From the NCBI RefSeq assembly GCF_036983985.1, contig NZ_JALAHQ010000003.1:310001-374000 (forward strand): 64,000 nucleotides of DNA, in the 5' to 3' direction. Of this stretch, positions 52,246 through 61,523 are shown piece by piece. Every line of letters begins with the position of its first letter. Within the stretch, counting starts at the first letter, position 1. The translations under genes and the position numbers were made by a program. Below the pieces are notes generated by a model. It was not told the DNA's origin and made no database searches. It saw nothing but the letters and a program-made list of their open reading frames with translations. Origin of the DNA: Alishewanella metallidurans (GTDB lineage Bacteria; Pseudomonadota; Gammaproteobacteria; Enterobacterales; Alteromonadaceae).

Positions 52246-54625
52246 ATCAAATCCAACCTTGAGTACCGGGTTAACGCAGGTACATAAATTTGGTGGTTCT
52301 AGTTTAGCTACGGCGTCACGAGTTATTGCCGTAGCCGATATTGTTGCGACACAAGATAGTCGCCAAGCATTATGGCTAGTGGTGTCAGCTCCTGGCGATA
52401 CCACCGACTTATTACTGCATATTATTGCGTTAGCTGATGACATAGCTAAGCGTGATCAAGCCGTATCGACGTTGTATCAGCAATTGGCATTGCTCATTAA
52501 TGAAACCTTACCGGCTATAGCAGCACAACAGCTTATTGTGCTGCTACAACACTATTTAGCCGCAATACCGGAGGCTTTAGCACAGCAGAGACATAACGAT
52601 GTGCTGGCCATAGGCGAGTTAGTATCCGCGCAGTTATTAGCTGAACTATTACGTCAACGCGGTTTATCGGCTGCGGCAATAGATGCCCGCGATTTTTTGC
52701 GGTTAAAGCAGCATCAGCCTGATTGGCTGCACAGCACTGAGTTATTACGCAGCCATATTCAGAACGTCGTTATTCATGTGGTCACCGGTTATATCGCCCG
52801 TGATGAACAGGGTACGAGTATTACGTTAGGGCGAAATGGCAGCGATTACAGCGCCTCTTTATTGGCTGCTTTACTGCAAGCCTCCAGTGTAACTATTTGG
52901 ACTGATGTTAAAGCCATTTACAGCGCCGACCCGCGTAAGGTGCACAATGCCATTCCTTATCAGCAAGTAAGTTGGTCACAGGCGTGCCAGCTAGCACAGT
53001 TAGGTAACCCCGTATTGCATGCGCGTACGTTGTCACCGCTTACTAGCGGTAATACGGAGCTTATTGTTCGCAGCAGTTTTGAGCCCCAACTTGCTGGTTG
53101 CAAAGTAACGCAGCGCGCAGCGCAGCAACAAGGTTTTATTACTGAATTACAAAATGTCAGTTTACTGACGTTGCATCAAGCTAATCGTAGTAGCGCGGCC
53201 GAGCTGTCCCTGCAATTACAGCAACCGGTAATTGCTCTGCCGCAGTTAGGTGAAAATATAAGTTGGTTATTACCAACTGACGCAACCGAAAGCGCATTAG
53301 CGTACTTAAATAAGCAAAATATTAGCGCAGTACGCGATACCCAAGAATACTATGCCTTGGCGTTTTTAAAGCCTAATACCAGTGCACAAGTATCGGCAGT
53401 GGCTGAGGCCTTTATTCAAGCGCAGGGTGTGTTGCATCGCTATGAAAACGAGCAGCAAGTAATTTGGTTATTTGCCGCCGCTATTGCTAACTACACCTTA
53501 GAAGCAATACATCAACAACTACTGAAAGTTAAACCCGGGCTTAAAATTATTGTCGCTGGTAGCGGTAATGTCGGTACGGAGTTTCTATTAATGTTAGCCG
53601 CTCAGCAGCAACGCTTAGCAGCAGAAATACAGCTTGAACTCGTTGGCGTGCTTAATTCGCGCTACGCTTTGCTGCAACCTCATTTAGATGCGACAAATTG
53701 GCAAGATGCACTAGCGGGGGCTGATACGTGGAATGCGTCGGGGTTACTCGTTTATTTGCAAGAACTTAGCGGCGCCAAGGTGCTAATTGATATTACGCCT
53801 AGCCGCGAGTTTACCGCGTTGTATCCGGCAATTATTGCTGCTGGTTGTGACATTATTAGCGCGAATAAACAAGGCGTAACCTTACCTAGCGCTGAGTATG
53901 CCGTTATTAAGCAGACACTGGTGCAGCATCAACGGCAATGGCTAAGTAATACCACTTGCGGTGCAGGTATTCCGATACAGCGTACTTTACAAGAGTTGCG
54001 CAGTGCCGGTGATAGCATTATTGAAGTTAGCGGAATTTTCTCTGGCACCTTATCTTGGTTATTGTGCATGTTTGATGGCAAAACTGCGTTTTCTGATTAC
54101 GTAGAACAAGCACAACAAGCCGGGCTAACGGAACCCAACCCACTAGATGATTTATCCGGTACTGACGTGCAACGCAAACTATTAGTGCTAGCCCGCGAGC
54201 TAGATGTTGCGCTTGAGCTTGACGACATCGCGTTAGCACCCTTGTTACCACTCGATCTGAGTATTAATAATTGGCCAGAGTTTTTGGCTAACCGAGCGCA
54301 GCTTGATCGGCGGATGGCAACGCTATATGAGCAAGCCGCAATTGCAGGCAAGGTATTGCGTTACGTAGGTAGCTTGTCGCTAGCAGAGGGTAAAGCAACG
54401 GCCAGTGTTTCACTGCAGCAGTTTAGCGCTACACATCCACTTGCGGCTATTGCGCCTTGCGATAACGTATTTGTTATTCGCTCTGCATGGTATGCCGACA
54501 ATCCGCTGGTATTAAAAGGCCCAGGAGCTGGGCGTGTGGTAACTGCAGGTGGCTTACATGCCGACTTAGCAGTTCTGGTAAAACAATTAGTCGCTAAGGC
54601 GGCTCAGCCGGTTTTACTGGCGTAA
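52235..54625 (+). CDS. metL: Bifunctional aspartokinase II/homoserine dehydrogenase II
   Basis: A 796-residue fusion. The N-terminal aspartokinase starts VHKFGGSSLATASRVI and has TLGRNGSDYSASLLAALL; the C-terminal homoserine dehydrogenase has the Rossmann motif IIVAGSGNVGTEFLLM near residue 440, and GIFSGTLSWLLCMFDG. It supplies homoserine for methionine. Placement after metB behind met boxes makes it the MetL type. The ATG at 52235 has TGGAGA upstream. Confidence 0.95.
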   Translation: MQAKSNPTLSTGLTQVHKFGGSSLATASRVIAVADIVATQDSRQALWLVVSAPGDTTDLLLHIIALADDIAKRDQAVSTLYQQLALLINETLPAIAAQQLIVLLQHYLAAIPEALAQQRHNDVLAIGELVSAQLLAELLRQRGLSAAAIDARDFLRLKQHQPDWLHSTELLRSHIQNVVIHVVTGYIARDEQGTSITLGRNGSDYSASLLAALLQASSVTIWTDVKAIYSADPRKVHNAIPYQQVSWSQACQLAQLGNPVLHARTLSPLTSGNTELIVRSSFEPQLAGCKVTQRAAQQQGFITELQNVSLLTLHQANRSSAAELSLQLQQPVIALPQLGENISWLLPTDATESALAYLNKQNISAVRDTQEYYALAFLKPNTSAQVSAVAEAFIQAQGVLHRYENEQQVIWLFAAAIANYTLEAIHQQLLKVKPGLKIIVAGSGNVGTEFLLMLAAQQQRLAAEIQLELVGVLNSRYALLQPHLDATNWQDALAGADTWNASGLLVYLQELSGAKVLIDITPSREFTALYPAIIAAGCDIISANKQGVTLPSAEYAVIKQTLVQHQRQWLSNTTCGAGIPIQRTLQELRSAGDSIIEVSGIFSGTLSWLLCMFDGKTAFSDYVEQAQQAGLTEPNPLDDLSGTDVQRKLLVLARELDVALELDDIALAPLLPLDLSINNWPEFLANRAQLDRRMATLYEQAAIAGKVLRYVGSLSLAEGKATASVSLQQFSATHPLAAIAPCDNVFVIRSAWYADNPLVLKGPGAGRVVTAGGLHADLAVLVKQLVAKAAQPVLLA

Positions 54626-54641
54626 CGCGAAGAGAACAAAT

Positions 54642-55541
54642 ATGGCTTTTGCAAATGCACAATATTTAGACGCAATTAATCGAAATTTGCAGGATATCGC
54701 CGGCAAAGTTAACGTTAGTTTTGAATTTTTTCCACCGAAAACCGCGCAAATGGAACAAACACTATGGCAGTCCATTGAACGCTTAGCGCCGCTGGCACCG
54801 TCTTTTGTTTCGGTAACCTATGGTGCTAATTCGGGCGAGCGCGATCGCACGCACGATATTATTAAGTCAATTAAACAGCGTACAGGCTTAATTGCTGCTC
54901 CACATTTAACGTGTGTTGATGCATCAAAAGACGAGTTAGTTGCCATTGCCAAAGACTACTGGCAAAGCGGTATTCGTCATATCGTTGCGCTGCGTGGTGA
55001 CTTACCTGCCGGCAGTATCGGTAAACCCGATTTATATGCGGTAGATTTAGTACATATTTTACGGTCAGTGGCTGATTTTGATATTTCAGTGGCAGCTTAC
55101 CCTGAAGTACATCCAGAAGCGCCAAATGGTCAGTTTGATTTGCTTAATTTAAAACGCAAAGTAGATGCTGGAGCATCTAGAGCCATTACCCAGTTTTTCT
55201 TTGATATTGAAAAGTTTTTACGTTATCGCGATCGTTGTGCGGCAATTGGTATCGATGTTGATATTATTCCGGGCATTTTACCTGTAACTAATTTTACCCA
55301 GCTCCAAAAATTTGCTGGCCTAACCAATGTTGCTATACCGCAATGGATGTACAAAGCCTATGACGGATTAGAGCATGATGCCACAACCCGCAATCTAGTT
55401 GGTGTGAACATCGCGATGGAAATGGTTAAGGTATTAAGCCGAGAAGGAGTTGATCACTTTCATTTCTATACGCTTAACCGCAGTGAGCTTAGCTATGCTA
55501 TTTGTCATTTACTGGGTGTTCGGCCAGCAATAGCTGCATAG
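54642..55541 (+). CDS. metF: 5,10-methylenetetrahydrofolate reductase
   Basis: A 299-residue FAD-dependent TIM-barrel enzyme that makes 5-methyl-THF for methionine synthase. Family segments: VSFEFFPPKTAQMEQTLW, SVTYGANSGERDRTHDII, HLTCVDASKDEL, ALRGDLPAGS, YPEVHPEAPN and FHFYTLNRSELSYAICHLLG. It follows metL by 16 bases, completing metB-metL-metF. Confidence 0.97.
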   Translation: MAFANAQYLDAINRNLQDIAGKVNVSFEFFPPKTAQMEQTLWQSIERLAPLAPSFVSVTYGANSGERDRTHDIIKSIKQRTGLIAAPHLTCVDASKDELVAIAKDYWQSGIRHIVALRGDLPAGSIGKPDLYAVDLVHILRSVADFDISVAAYPEVHPEAPNGQFDLLNLKRKVDAGASRAITQFFFDIEKFLRYRDRCAAIGIDVDIIPGILPVTNFTQLQKFAGLTNVAIPQWMYKAYDGLEHDATTRNLVGVNIAMEMVKVLSREGVDHFHFYTLNRSELSYAICHLLGVRPAIAA

Positions 55542-55564
55542 TTAAACTTGGTGGTTTAAGCAAT

Positions 55565-55626
55565 TTGCGGTAATCTTAAACAATTGCTGTTGTAGCAATT
55601 GTTTAACGAGCAGAGACTTACCGCAA
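55565..55626 (+). repeat. Nested inverted repeat before the diguanylate cyclase gene
   Basis: Outer arms TTGCGGTAA (55565-55573) and TTACCGCAA (55618-55626) are perfectly inverted 9-mers. Inside them, TTAAACAATTGCT (55576-55588) and AGCAATTGTTTAA (55594-55606) form a perfect 13-bp stem with a 5-base loop. The outer 3' arm ends on the A of the ATG at 55626, and the candidate ribosome binding site lies between the arms. No T-tract follows, so it is not a simple metF terminator. It may be an RNA switch on translation or a DNA-level site. Confidence 0.7.
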
Positions 55627-58616
55627 TGTTTGATGTATCTAAATACTCTTTTTTATTGCGGTTATTATTCGTGAAAAGTAACACGCTAATACTCGGTTTT
55701 TTACTACTAAACATAGCCTTGCCGTTAAGCGCTAGCCCTGCCAAATTAAGCCATTATTTCCAGGAAAGCTGGACTACCCGTGACGGCTTACCTCATAACA
55801 CCATTAACAGCATTACCCAAAGTAACGATGGCTATTTATGGTTAGCGACTTGGGAAGGCGCGGCCCGTTTTAACGGTCGGGAATTTGAAGTATTCGGTCG
55901 AGGGCCGTTAACCGGTTTACCTGACTCTGGTGTGCGCTCGTTAACGCTTGACCATAACAAAAACTTATTACTGACTGGTGCTAGAGGTGGTGTTAGTAGG
56001 TATACCGCAAAAGGCTGGCAAAACTGGCCGTCATTTAATGTGTTGATTAACGCTGTTGCGGAAGACGCTGATGGTAATTTTTGGTTAGCCAGCGAAGGCC
56101 AAGGTTTGTTCCGCCAGCGGCCAGATGGCACTAGACAGCAGTTTAGTATTACTGCAGGTAAAACCAGTGATGTGGTACATAGTTTACTAATAGATGATAA
56201 CGGACGACTTTGGGCTGGCACACCGCGTGGTTTAGTGTGGCTAGATACCAACGCGGCGAATCCCGAGATTAACTTGGTTAATGCCCTGCCTTCAGCGGCG
56301 GTTTTTGTGCTGCGACCCTATGCTGGCGGTTTGCTTATTGGTACAGAGCGAGGCTTATTTCGCTATAATCAAGGTGATATCGCACTGCTTTCAACAGCGC
56401 TAGCCGATATTGCGGTATCGGCACTTTTAGTACAGAACGATCAAATCTGGATCGGTTCTACCGACCAAGGTTTGCTTCGCTACAGTGAGCTAGGTGTTGA
56501 AACGCTTAATATCGCTGGTGGCTTACCCAATAACCGTATCTTGTCATTATATTTAGATAACGAAAATAGCATCTGGGCTGGCACTAATGGTGGCTTAATT
56601 CGTTTACGTGCCGCGCCTTTTGTAACCTACACTGCCGAAAATGGTTTAGTGGGTGATTACGTGCGCGCATTATTAGCTCACTCTGATGGCTCAGTCTGGG
56701 TTGGTACCAGCCAAGGCATAAGCCGGCGCACTGCTAGTGGTTTTGCAACCGTAAGCTTATCTGCCGCAAGTAAAGGACAATCGATACTAAGTTTAGCAGA
56801 GGGTAATGATGGCGGGCTTTGGATTGGCACTTATACCGACGGCCTACTGCGTTATGCTAATGGTAAAGTAACAACTCAGTACGATAGAACCTCCGGTTTA
56901 TTAGCCAATGAAGTAAGGGCGATATTACCGGAAAAAAATGGCGGAGTGTGGATTGGCACTTCGCAAGGGCTGAGCTTTATTAATGCAGACGGTGTTTTAA
57001 ACTATAGCAGTGCCGATGGGTTACCCACACCCTTTGTTATGACGCTTTATCAGCATACTGACGGCAGGTTGTTTATTGGTACTGGCGGCGGTGTGGCTAT
57101 TCGGCAACCTGATGGCCGTATGGCAACCTTAGATACTACTACCTTAGATAACGCAGAATATGCCTTTGGTTTTGCCGCAGACCCTAAAGCTAATGTGTTA
57201 TGGATAACTACAGACCGCGGGTTGGTGGCTTACGATCTCAATACTGATAGCGCACAAATTATTGGCCGCAATGCTGGCTTACCTTTTGATAAAGTGTTTC
57301 AAGCTGTAATAGATCAACAACAAAATTTATGGCTAAGCAGCAACAGAGGCATATTGCGCTTAGACCGAGAGTCCATTAATCAGTTTTTGTCTGGCACGTT
57401 GCCATCTGTTAGCTATGAGCTATTTGGTGAAGGTGACGGCATGCAAAGCGCTCAAGCTAACGGTGGCTCTATGCAGGCGGCTACTATTACCGCCAGCGGC
57501 AGTATTATATTTGCCACATCCAAAGGTATCAGTGAGGTTTATCCTACTGATTTAAAAAAACTTTATATAAATAGTTTACCGGTAGTAATAGAACACTTAA
57601 AAGTTGATGGTGCACTTATATCTTTGGATCAAGAGTTACAACTTGGTGCGGGCATGCACAGGTTAGAGCTACAGTTTGCTGGTCTGGGTTACATCATGCC
57701 CAAGCATATTCAGTACAGCACTAAACTAAATGGTTTTGATAGTTCTTGGGTTGCACGTGGCAACAATACTATTGCTGAATACACTAATCTGCCATCTGGA
57801 CACTATCAGTTCTCGGTGCGGGCGTCTTATCCGCAAGGCGCTTGGAGTGAACAAGTTGCTAGTTTTAATTTTATTATTCTGCCGTACTTTTGGCAGCGGC
57901 CTATTTTCTGGTTCAGTGCGATGCTCGCGGCATTGCTACTTATTGCTATAGTACTGCGCTGGCGGTTTACCGCACAGCATAAACGCGAGCGTAAATTACG
58001 TATACAGGTAGCGAACAAAACGCTTGAGCTGCAGCAACAAGCTGACAATTTACAAATAATTGATAGAGAACGCTCAGAGTTACTGCAACATATCCGGCGA
58101 CAAGCACAAGAGTTTGAATTACAAGCTAGGTTGGATGCGTTAACTGGTTTAGCGAATCGCCGAGCCTTTGATGAAGCCTTGGCACGAGAGTGTGCTAGAG
58201 CACGTAGAAATAAGTTACCGCTATGTTTAGTGCTGCTTGATGTTGATCACTTTAAACAGGTTAATGACACCTTTAGCCATAGTATTGGCGATAAAGTACT
58301 GCAAAAAGTTGCGGTGGCTATTCGTCGTTATTGCCGAGAGGATGACACTGTGGCGCGTTGGGGTGGTGAAGAGTTTGCCGTATTACTGCCCAATACCACA
58401 ACTCAGGTTGCGGCCGAGATTTGTGAGCGCATGCGTCAAGCCGTAGCACAATTAGACTTTTCCGAGTTTTCGCCTAACTTGCATATCACAATTAGTATTG
58501 GTATCGCTCGTTATGCTGATGGTATGCAACATGACAAACTATTATCGCACTCTGATATGGCCTTATATCAGGCAAAACAGGGTGGTAGAAATAAAATAGT
58601 GGTGGCTGAATCTTAG
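55626..58616 (+). CDS. Membrane diguanylate cyclase with two-component-regulator propeller
   Basis: A 996-residue predicted sensor. After an N-terminal hydrophobic/signal segment (about 20-40), the periplasmic part holds many Reg_prop blades (GLPHNTINSITQSNDGYLW and repeats ending in DGxLWxGT style), then a Y_Y_Y domain (about 680-745, YSTKLNGFDSSWVARGN). One membrane helix (about 755-780), a coiled coil and a C-terminal GGDEF domain follow. The active site is GGEEF (913-917) and an inhibitory I-site RxxD (REDD, 904-907) precedes it. It likely makes c-di-GMP in response to an outside ligand. The start is uncertain: the ATG at 55626 lies in the repeat; a GTG near 55671 would give a tighter signal peptide. 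Confidence 0.92.
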   Translation: MFDVSKYSFLLRLLFVKSNTLILGFLLLNIALPLSASPAKLSHYFQESWTTRDGLPHNTINSITQSNDGYLWLATWEGAARFNGREFEVFGRGPLTGLPDSGVRSLTLDHNKNLLLTGARGGVSRYTAKGWQNWPSFNVLINAVAEDADGNFWLASEGQGLFRQRPDGTRQQFSITAGKTSDVVHSLLIDDNGRLWAGTPRGLVWLDTNAANPEINLVNALPSAAVFVLRPYAGGLLIGTERGLFRYNQGDIALLSTALADIAVSALLVQNDQIWIGSTDQGLLRYSELGVETLNIAGGLPNNRILSLYLDNENSIWAGTNGGLIRLRAAPFVTYTAENGLVGDYVRALLAHSDGSVWVGTSQGISRRTASGFATVSLSAASKGQSILSLAEGNDGGLWIGTYTDGLLRYANGKVTTQYDRTSGLLANEVRAILPEKNGGVWIGTSQGLSFINADGVLNYSSADGLPTPFVMTLYQHTDGRLFIGTGGGVAIRQPDGRMATLDTTTLDNAEYAFGFAADPKANVLWITTDRGLVAYDLNTDSAQIIGRNAGLPFDKVFQAVIDQQQNLWLSSNRGILRLDRESINQFLSGTLPSVSYELFGEGDGMQSAQANGGSMQAATITASGSIIFATSKGISEVYPTDLKKLYINSLPVVIEHLKVDGALISLDQELQLGAGMHRLELQFAGLGYIMPKHIQYSTKLNGFDSSWVARGNNTIAEYTNLPSGHYQFSVRASYPQGAWSEQVASFNFIILPYFWQRPIFWFSAMLAALLLIAIVLRWRFTAQHKRERKLRIQVANKTLELQQQADNLQIIDRERSELLQHIRRQAQEFELQARLDALTGLANRRAFDEALARECARARRNKLPLCLVLLDVDHFKQVNDTFSHSIGDKVLQKVAVAIRRYCREDDTVARWGGEEFAVLLPNTTTQVAAEICERMRQAVAQLDFSEFSPNLHITISIGIARYADGMQHDKLLSHSDMALYQAKQGGRNKIVVAES

Positions 58617-58635
58617 CTAATAGATAAAAAGAAAA

Positions 58636-58674
58636 TTTGTATAAAAATTCACAAAAACAGCATAAAAATTCTTG
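58636..58674. promoter_or_regulatory. Two ARG boxes for ArgR
   Basis: TGTATAAAAATTCA within 58636-58653 matches the ARG-box consensus TGAATWWWWATTCA at 13 of 14 positions. A weaker copy (GCATAAAAATTC) is at 58657-58674. The 3-base gap between the 18-bp boxes is the standard spacing for hexameric ArgR. They lie over and just upstream of the argC promoter. Confidence 0.8.
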
Positions 58675-58700
58675 AATGTGCATGGCAGTCGTTCTACACT
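58672..58700 (+). promoter_or_regulatory. Sigma-70 promoter of the arg operon
   Basis: A -35 TTGAAT (58672-58677) and -10 TACACT (58695-58700) are separated by 17 bases and follow directly after the ARG boxes. The argC start lies 56 bases further on. Confidence 0.6.
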
Positions 58701-58755
58701 AACGGCTGTTTCGTGCTATACCTAACGGGTATTTACTATTTGAGAGTTGTTTCTA

Positions 58756-59796
58756 ATGTCAGCAGCTAACCAATCTAATGCTTTAATTCGCAGTATCGTG
58801 CTGGGCGCCGCCGGTTATAGTGGCGCTGAGCTTGCTGTTATTTTAGCGCGTAACCCTTTTTTTGAACTTTGTGGTGCCTATGCATCAGCTGGACGTACGC
58901 CAGAATCATTCTCATCGCTGTACCCACGTTATAAACAGCAACTCGATATTATGGTGCAGCCTTGGCTAGATACGCTAGCAGCTGAATTAAGCGGTAAAGT
59001 TGATGTCGCCTTTTTAGCATTGCCACATGAAGCCAGTGAAGCGGTAACGCCGCTACTGCTAGCGCAAGGTATTGATGTTGTTGATTTATCTGGCGCATTT
59101 CGTTTAAAGCAAGCCGAGCTCTATCCGCAATATTACGGTTATGAGCATCAGCATCCTGAATTATTACAAGAAGCGGTTTACTCTTTAATGGAATGGCAAA
59201 CAACGCCGTTGCCAAGGCTAATTTCTGTGCCTGGCTGTTACCCGACAGCTTGCACATTAGCTCTACTGCCAATAATTAAAGCCGGCTTAGTAGCAGATAA
59301 TTGCATTCCAGTAATCAATGCCATTAGTGGTGTGTCGGGTGCTGGCCGTAAAGCGGCATTAAGTACCTCATTTTGTGAAGTTGGCTTAAATGCTTATGGC
59401 TTCTTTAAACATCGGCATCGGCCAGAAATTGAACAGAATTTAGGCCGAAAAGTGGTATTTACACCACATTTAGGTAATTTCAAACGTGGCATTTTAGCTA
59501 CTAGTGTCGTGACGTTAAAACCAGGCGTTAGCGCCAATGAAATAACTAGCGTTTTTACACAGGCTTATGCCAATAAACCCCTAGTGCGTCTACTTTCTCA
59601 TTCGCCCAACGTCGCTGATGTTGCAGGTACGCCGTATTGCGATATTTTTTGGCAACAAGATGGCGAGCAGCTAGTGGTGGTATCCGCGATTGATAATTTG
59701 CTAAAAGGCGCTGCAGCGCAAGCGATGCAAGCGGCTAACGTGCGTTTTTCTAAACCAGAAACAGCAGGCTTATTTGCCGGAGTAGTAAATGAATAA
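58756..59796 (+). CDS. argC: N-acetyl-gamma-glutamyl-phosphate reductase
   Basis: A 346-residue enzyme of arginine synthesis, third step. The N-terminal NADPH fold is VLGAAGYSGAELAVILARN and the catalytic Cys is in SVPGCYPTACTLAL. Conserved HRHRPEIEQNLG follows. The ATG at 58756 follows GAGAG; an in-frame TTG at 58747 would add three residues. It overlaps argB by 8 bases and begins the argCBFGH operon. Confidence 0.95.
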   Translation: MSAANQSNALIRSIVLGAAGYSGAELAVILARNPFFELCGAYASAGRTPESFSSLYPRYKQQLDIMVQPWLDTLAAELSGKVDVAFLALPHEASEAVTPLLLAQGIDVVDLSGAFRLKQAELYPQYYGYEHQHPELLQEAVYSLMEWQTTPLPRLISVPGCYPTACTLALLPIIKAGLVADNCIPVINAISGVSGAGRKAALSTSFCEVGLNAYGFFKHRHRPEIEQNLGRKVVFTPHLGNFKRGILATSVVTLKPGVSANEITSVFTQAYANKPLVRLLSHSPNVADVAGTPYCDIFWQQDGEQLVVVSAIDNLLKGAAAQAMQAANVRFSKPETAGLFAGVVNE

Positions 59797-60559
59797 TACG
59801 CCATTAGTACTAAAAATGGGTGGCCGGTTATTACAGGACGACGCTGCTTTAGATGCCTTGTTAGCGGTATGCGCTGAGCTAAAGCAGCATTACCCATTGG
59901 TGTTAGTGCACGGTGGTGGCGAGCAGGTTGATCAATGGTTGGCTAAATTTGGTTTTGCCACTGAAAAACTTGATGGCCAGCGTATTTCGCCGCCAGAACA
60001 AATGCCCGTTATAGCGGGTGCTTTAGCAGGAGCGGTAAATGCACATTTGGTCGCTCGAGCCTCGTTGCAAGGTTTAAACCCAGTTGGTTTAACCTTAGCC
60101 GCAGGTAATAGCTGTCGGTTTGAACTTAACAGCCAACTCGGTGCTGTAGGTGTGGCAAAGCCGCAAGACGCTAGGTTGTTACAGAGCTTATTAGCCGATG
60201 GCTTTACGCCCGTGTTCAGCTCTATTGGCCATGGTGCGCAGGCTCAATTACTTAATGTGAATGCTGATTTAGCCGCAGCGGCTATTTGTCAATTAGTACA
60301 AGGCCAGCTGGTATTACTTACCGATGTACCCGGTATTTTAGATGGCGAAGGCCAGCTGATTACTGAACTTAACGCAGCACAGGCTGAGCAATTAGTGCAA
60401 AAAGGCATTATTAAAGGTGGCATGAAAGTAAAATTAGATGCCGCGTTAGATACCGCACAAGCGTTGCGACGAAGTATCACCGTCGCGGGCTGGCAACATC
60501 CGCAAGATCTGTTAAATCTGATGCGACAGCAAGCAGTAGGCACCCGCATCGTCTGTTAG
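59789..60559 (+). CDS. argB: Acetylglutamate kinase
   Basis: A 256-residue amino-acid kinase for the second step of arginine synthesis. LVLVHGGGEQVDQWLAKFG binds the substrate phosphate; ISVNAD-like LLNVNADLAAAAICQLVQ and KGGMKVKLDAALD are family motifs. The length is that of E. coli ArgB, the type not feedback-inhibited by arginine. Coupled to argC by overlap. Confidence 0.94.
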   Translation: MNNTPLVLKMGGRLLQDDAALDALLAVCAELKQHYPLVLVHGGGEQVDQWLAKFGFATEKLDGQRISPPEQMPVIAGALAGAVNAHLVARASLQGLNPVGLTLAAGNSCRFELNSQLGAVGVAKPQDARLLQSLLADGFTPVFSSIGHGAQAQLLNVNADLAAAAICQLVQGQLVLLTDVPGILDGEGQLITELNAAQAEQLVQKGIIKGGMKVKLDAALDTAQALRRSITVAGWQHPQDLLNLMRQQAVGTRIVC

Positions 60560-60574
60560 TCCCTTAAACAAGGA

Positions 60575-60590
60575 TGCCGCAGCAGCGGCA
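60575..60590 (+). repeat. Intercistronic hairpin argB-argF
   Basis: TGCCGC (60575-60580) and GCGGCA (60585-60590) pair around an AGCA loop, 11 bases before argF. No T-tract follows. It may modulate argF translation or mRNA processing. Confidence 0.4.
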
Positions 60591-60601
60591 AGTCGATTGA
60601 A

Positions 60602-61516
60602 ATGAGTAAACTGAACCAATTATTGAGCTTGGCTGAATTAAGCCCAGTAGCACTTGATGCTTTGTTAAATTTGGCGTTAAAGGTAAAACAGCAACCGCAA
60701 AACTATACTCAGGCGCTGGCCGGTAAAAGTATTGCGCTGATATTTGAAAAGCCATCGCTGCGTACGCGAGTCAGCTTTGACGTGGGTATATATAAGCTCG
60801 GCGGACACAGTGTTTATTTAGATCAACAAAATGGTGCAATGGGAAAACGGGAAACGATTGCCGATTTCGGTAGTAATTTAGCCTGCTGGACCGATGCCAT
60901 TGTGGCGCGAGTTTTCTCGCAAAACACCTTAGAGCAATTAGCTAACGCCAGCCAAAAACCGGTCATTAATGCGTTAAGCGATATGTATCATCCGTGCCAA
61001 GCGCTGGCTGATTTATTAGCGCTTAAAGAACGGTTTGGCGATCTATCTAAGGTGCATCTAGCTTATGTCGGTGATGGCAACAATGTCTGCCACTCATTAA
61101 TGCTTGGCGCGGCATTAAGTGGCATGACTATGACGGTAGTTACGCCACCCGGTTTTGAGCCTAGTGCACAAGTGATGGCACAAGCGAAACATATTGCTAA
61201 GCAAACCGGTGCGCAATTGTTATTAAGTCATCAGTTAGCCGCAGCTAAAGGTGTTAATGCCATTTACACTGATACGTGGCTGTCGATGGGCGATAAAGCT
61301 GATCCTGCCGTTATCGAACACACATTTATGCCTTACCAAATTAGTAGCACGGTAATGCACAGCTTAAACATTCAATATTTTATGCATTGCTTACCAGCAC
61401 ATCGCGAACATGAAGTAACCAGCGAGGTGCTCGATAGCACTGCGTCATTAGTGCTGTTGCAAGCAGAAAACCGCATGCATGCGCAAAATGCCGTATTAAT
61501 TAGTTTATTTAGTTGA
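60602..61516 (+). CDS. argF: Ornithine carbamoyltransferase
   Basis: A 304-residue transferase making citrulline from ornithine and carbamoyl phosphate. The carbamoyl-phosphate motif is KPSLRTRVSFDVG near residue 52; HPCQALADLLAL and the ornithine-site MHCLPAHREHEV (about 257) are present. A weak ribosome binding site precedes the ATG, with a hairpin upstream. Confidence 0.96.
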   Translation: MSKLNQLLSLAELSPVALDALLNLALKVKQQPQNYTQALAGKSIALIFEKPSLRTRVSFDVGIYKLGGHSVYLDQQNGAMGKRETIADFGSNLACWTDAIVARVFSQNTLEQLANASQKPVINALSDMYHPCQALADLLALKERFGDLSKVHLAYVGDGNNVCHSLMLGAALSGMTMTVVTPPGFEPSAQVMAQAKHIAKQTGAQLLLSHQLAAAKGVNAIYTDTWLSMGDKADPAVIEHTFMPYQISSTVMHSLNIQYFMHCLPAHREHEVTSEVLDSTASLVLLQAENRMHAQNAVLISLFS

Positions 61517-61523
61517 GGATTTT

